Below the pieces are notes generated by a model. That model was given only the letters and a program-made list of their open reading frames with translations, was not told the DNA's origin and did no database searches. A DNA stretch of 64,000 nucleotides, from the NCBI GenBank assembly GCA_003194525.1, contig NBIV01000076.1:186001-250000 (forward strand), given 5' to 3'. Position numbers and translations under genes: made by a program. This DNA is from Gracilariopsis chorda. Taxonomy: Eukaryota; Rhodophyta; Florideophyceae; Gracilariales; Gracilariaceae. Of the stretch, positions 62,459 through 64,000 are shown one piece after another (the stretch's first letter is position 1; each line of letters opens with the position of its first letter).

Positions 62459-63264
62459 TGTAGTGCAACGCCCTCAGGGAGGGATTCTTGGTACTTGAAC
62501 GCTTTCCCGATATTATCGGTTGTGTAGTGTGTATATGAACTACGCCCCACTATGGTGGATATGGACACGTGGGACACGGTTTTGGGTCAATTGGCGGTTG
62601 GCCACAGTAGTGGATGTTGCCACGGAATGTGGAGTATTTTAGTTAATTTTGTTTATTATTTTCACACCCATTTCTGGGAAGCTAGTACTTAGTGCGACGG
62701 CGCACTGCCGTCGCACCAGTAAACCTTCCCCAACAAGGGACCCCAACCTGGGGAATTGGCTCTGAGCTTTACCGCCTCCGCGTGTTCTCAACTCCTCCTT
62801 GGAGGGAAGCACCGTAGTGTACGGAAGTTCACCCCCCTTGCACATCTAAAGGAGACCCATCATTGGGAGTACTAATTGTTCCAAGTGTCTTGGTGTTTCG
62901 CCCTGTATAGGGTTATTGTTACCGGCATTGCCGTATCTGCTCGTCGCTCTCGCGACCCACTTGGTCTTTCCTCTTTCCCCTTTTTAGGGTAGCACCTCCC
63001 GCTATCCGCGGCCCTCGTGTGCGCATCCGCTCACACACCCCCACTTACGTGGAAACATACCTCTACTGAGGATCACACCCCGCTCACGCGGATACCGATT
63101 CTTCGCCTTCACCTCCCTGCGCGAGTCGCGACAGGTGTCCCTGGTCTTACAAACCGGCTTCGCCGTGACACCTCTGGGAGGGCTCTACCCAACTGGGTTC
63201 ACCTCGTGAGAGGAAGATCCTGGACGTCTTTCGGTGTTTTTCCCCTTTGGGGCATTGCACCACA
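62459..63264 (+). repeat. 3' LTR of Gypsy
   Basis: 806 bp, nearly identical to 53536-54341. Four substitutions were counted by eye (for example Ttt/Tct near 62671 and CCC/CCT near 63221). It lies directly after the G-rich polypurine tract and is followed by CCAAT. Confidence 0.96.
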
Positions 63265-63269
63265 CCAAT

Positions 63270-63519
63270 GAAGGGTTTCAAAGCTACAAAGAACTCTTCG
63301 CCGGTAGTGAGTGGGCTTAGTGCGGTTCGGAGTACAGCGCAAAAGGAGAACGAGCTACGAAGTGGTCAGACGAAGATGGGAGGAAAAAAAGCAGCTCAAG
63401 CCATAGCATCTTGGATGACGTTCCAATCGCGCAGTGGCCCACATGTGCCAAGAAGTCTATCGGGCGTAGAACCGTTCTTGCAGCAGTTGACTGCAATCGA
63501 ACTGCAGCAGAAGCGTTAG
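63270..63519 (+). pseudogene. pogo-like transposase, C-terminal part beyond the Gypsy insertion
   Basis: If the Gypsy element and one target duplication are removed mentally, the transposase frame continues here for about 83 codons (KGFKATKNSS... to IELQQKR) and ends at TAG 63517-63519. The sequence is basic and Ser-rich, as expected for a transposase tail. This shows the insertion hit the coding region near its 3' end. Confidence 0.75.
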
Positions 63520-63712
63520 TGTAGCTTGCAGAGAGGCAGAGAGACCGAAACCCTGATTGAGACGCCGTACCAAATTGTGCCTTTTGTCGTAAAACGTGTT
63601 TTGTTGGTGCTGTTCTGATACAGCATGATCGTTGATTTTGGCCCTTTGAATATACATTCTGAGTCTCTCGTTATTTGTTCCAAATTGTGCCGACGAGAGG
63701 GATAACCTCGCC

Positions 63713-64000
63713 AAGCCCGCGATGTTGTTCTTCAAGTCCTTTCCTAAAACTTTGAAAAGCTCTGTGTAGTTCTAGATGTGTATCCAAAAGCACGTGCCAA
63801 GAACCCTGAAGTACCTTCTCATTTCAACAGTGTCACCTCCTGAACCTTTGCTAGTGCTTGAGAAAATTTCAGGCACACCACTGACACCACTAAAGCCGAT
63901 GCATTACGGGTTTGACGCACTCTGGTAGCATGTCTGACGAAGATAGTGTGAAAAATTGCTATCGCAGATGTGTCCATCTTGAAATTATAACCGTTCTAAG
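63713..64000. other. Right edge, unassigned
   Basis: Sequence beyond the right pogo-like inverted repeat. No gene, repeat or RNA recognised. Confidence 0.35.

Larger units (their letters stand above)
53536..63264 (+). mobile_element. Gypsy chromovirus-like LTR retrotransposon, young
   Basis: 9729 bp, with 806-bp LTRs (53536-54341 and 62459-63264) differing at about four places. A perfect 5-bp target duplication CCAAT lies at 53531-53535 and 63265-63269. A polypurine tract (AGGGGGGGGA) ends just before the 3' LTR. Gag, protease, RT, RNase H, integrase and a chromodomain occur in Gypsy order. The very similar LTRs indicate recent insertion. The whole element has an abnormal density of short inverted repeats. 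Confidence 0.97.
51680..63712 (+). mobile_element. pogo-like (Tc1/mariner superfamily) DNA transposon, split by a Gypsy element
   Basis: Inverted repeats TATCCCTCTCGTCGGC(G/A)C + AATTTGG lie at 51686-51711 and, complementary, at 63680-63705. They enclose a transposase gene interrupted at 53535 by a 9.7-kb Gypsy insertion. Without Gypsy the element would be about 2.3 kb, a usual size for pogo/Tigger types. Outer ends and a TA target duplication were not resolved; similarity continues weakly outward (TTGGC on both sides). Confidence 0.75.

Overview
The window looks like a transposon-packed stretch of a eukaryotic nuclear genome. I infer a plastid-bearing alga, probably a red alga. The host genes are mostly intronless and compact, one gene has short GT-AG introns, and there is a broken copy of a bacterial-type transcription-repair coupling factor, which in eukaryotes is mainly a plastid-lineage gene. 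There are no operons, Shine-Dalgarno sites, rRNA genes or CRISPR arrays. The species assignment is inference only.

Layout. 1-13.4 kb: an old, decayed Helitron (copy A, + strand, about 1209-12910) whose 5' region is split by a Copia element (1688-6844) with a perfect 5-bp target duplication (ACTGT). 13.7-19.6 kb: a second decayed Copia element on the minus strand, with LTRs at both ends. 19.7-29.1 kb: a head-to-tail chain on the minus strand of a nearly intact Helitron (copy B; Rep with HUH and two-Tyr motifs plus a Pif1-type helicase, one frame broken by point stops) and an internally deleted copy (C). Both are separated and flanked by short elements that share their ends, and a 76-bp hairpin module sits at every junction. 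29.1-30.3 kb: a MITE-like element and an Mfd/TRCF pseudogene.

30.5-46.5 kb is the host-gene island. It holds a four-exon ionotropic-glutamate-receptor-like membrane protein (minus strand), a convergent membrane protein with a related Cys-rich ectodomain (+), a secreted protein, a large type II membrane glycosyltransferase-like protein, a DUF1963-like protein and a secreted Cys-rich protein. The 5' end and upstream region of that last gene have been duplicated in tandem. 42.3-49.7 kb is AT-rich and nearly gene-free, with dispersed repeats and two strong hairpins.

49.8-64 kb: a piggyBac-like relic, then a pogo-like DNA transposon (terminal inverted repeats near 51686 and 63705). Its transposase gene is split by a young Gypsy chromovirus-like retrotransposon (53536-63264, 806-bp LTRs with about four differences, target duplication CCAAT). 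The Gypsy element is the most unusual object here. Along its whole length, LTRs and coding sequence alike, it is packed with short perfect inverted repeats, by eye about one per 30 nt, which neighbouring sequence lacks. Together the region records layered insertion: Copia into Helitron A, and Gypsy into a pogo-like element.
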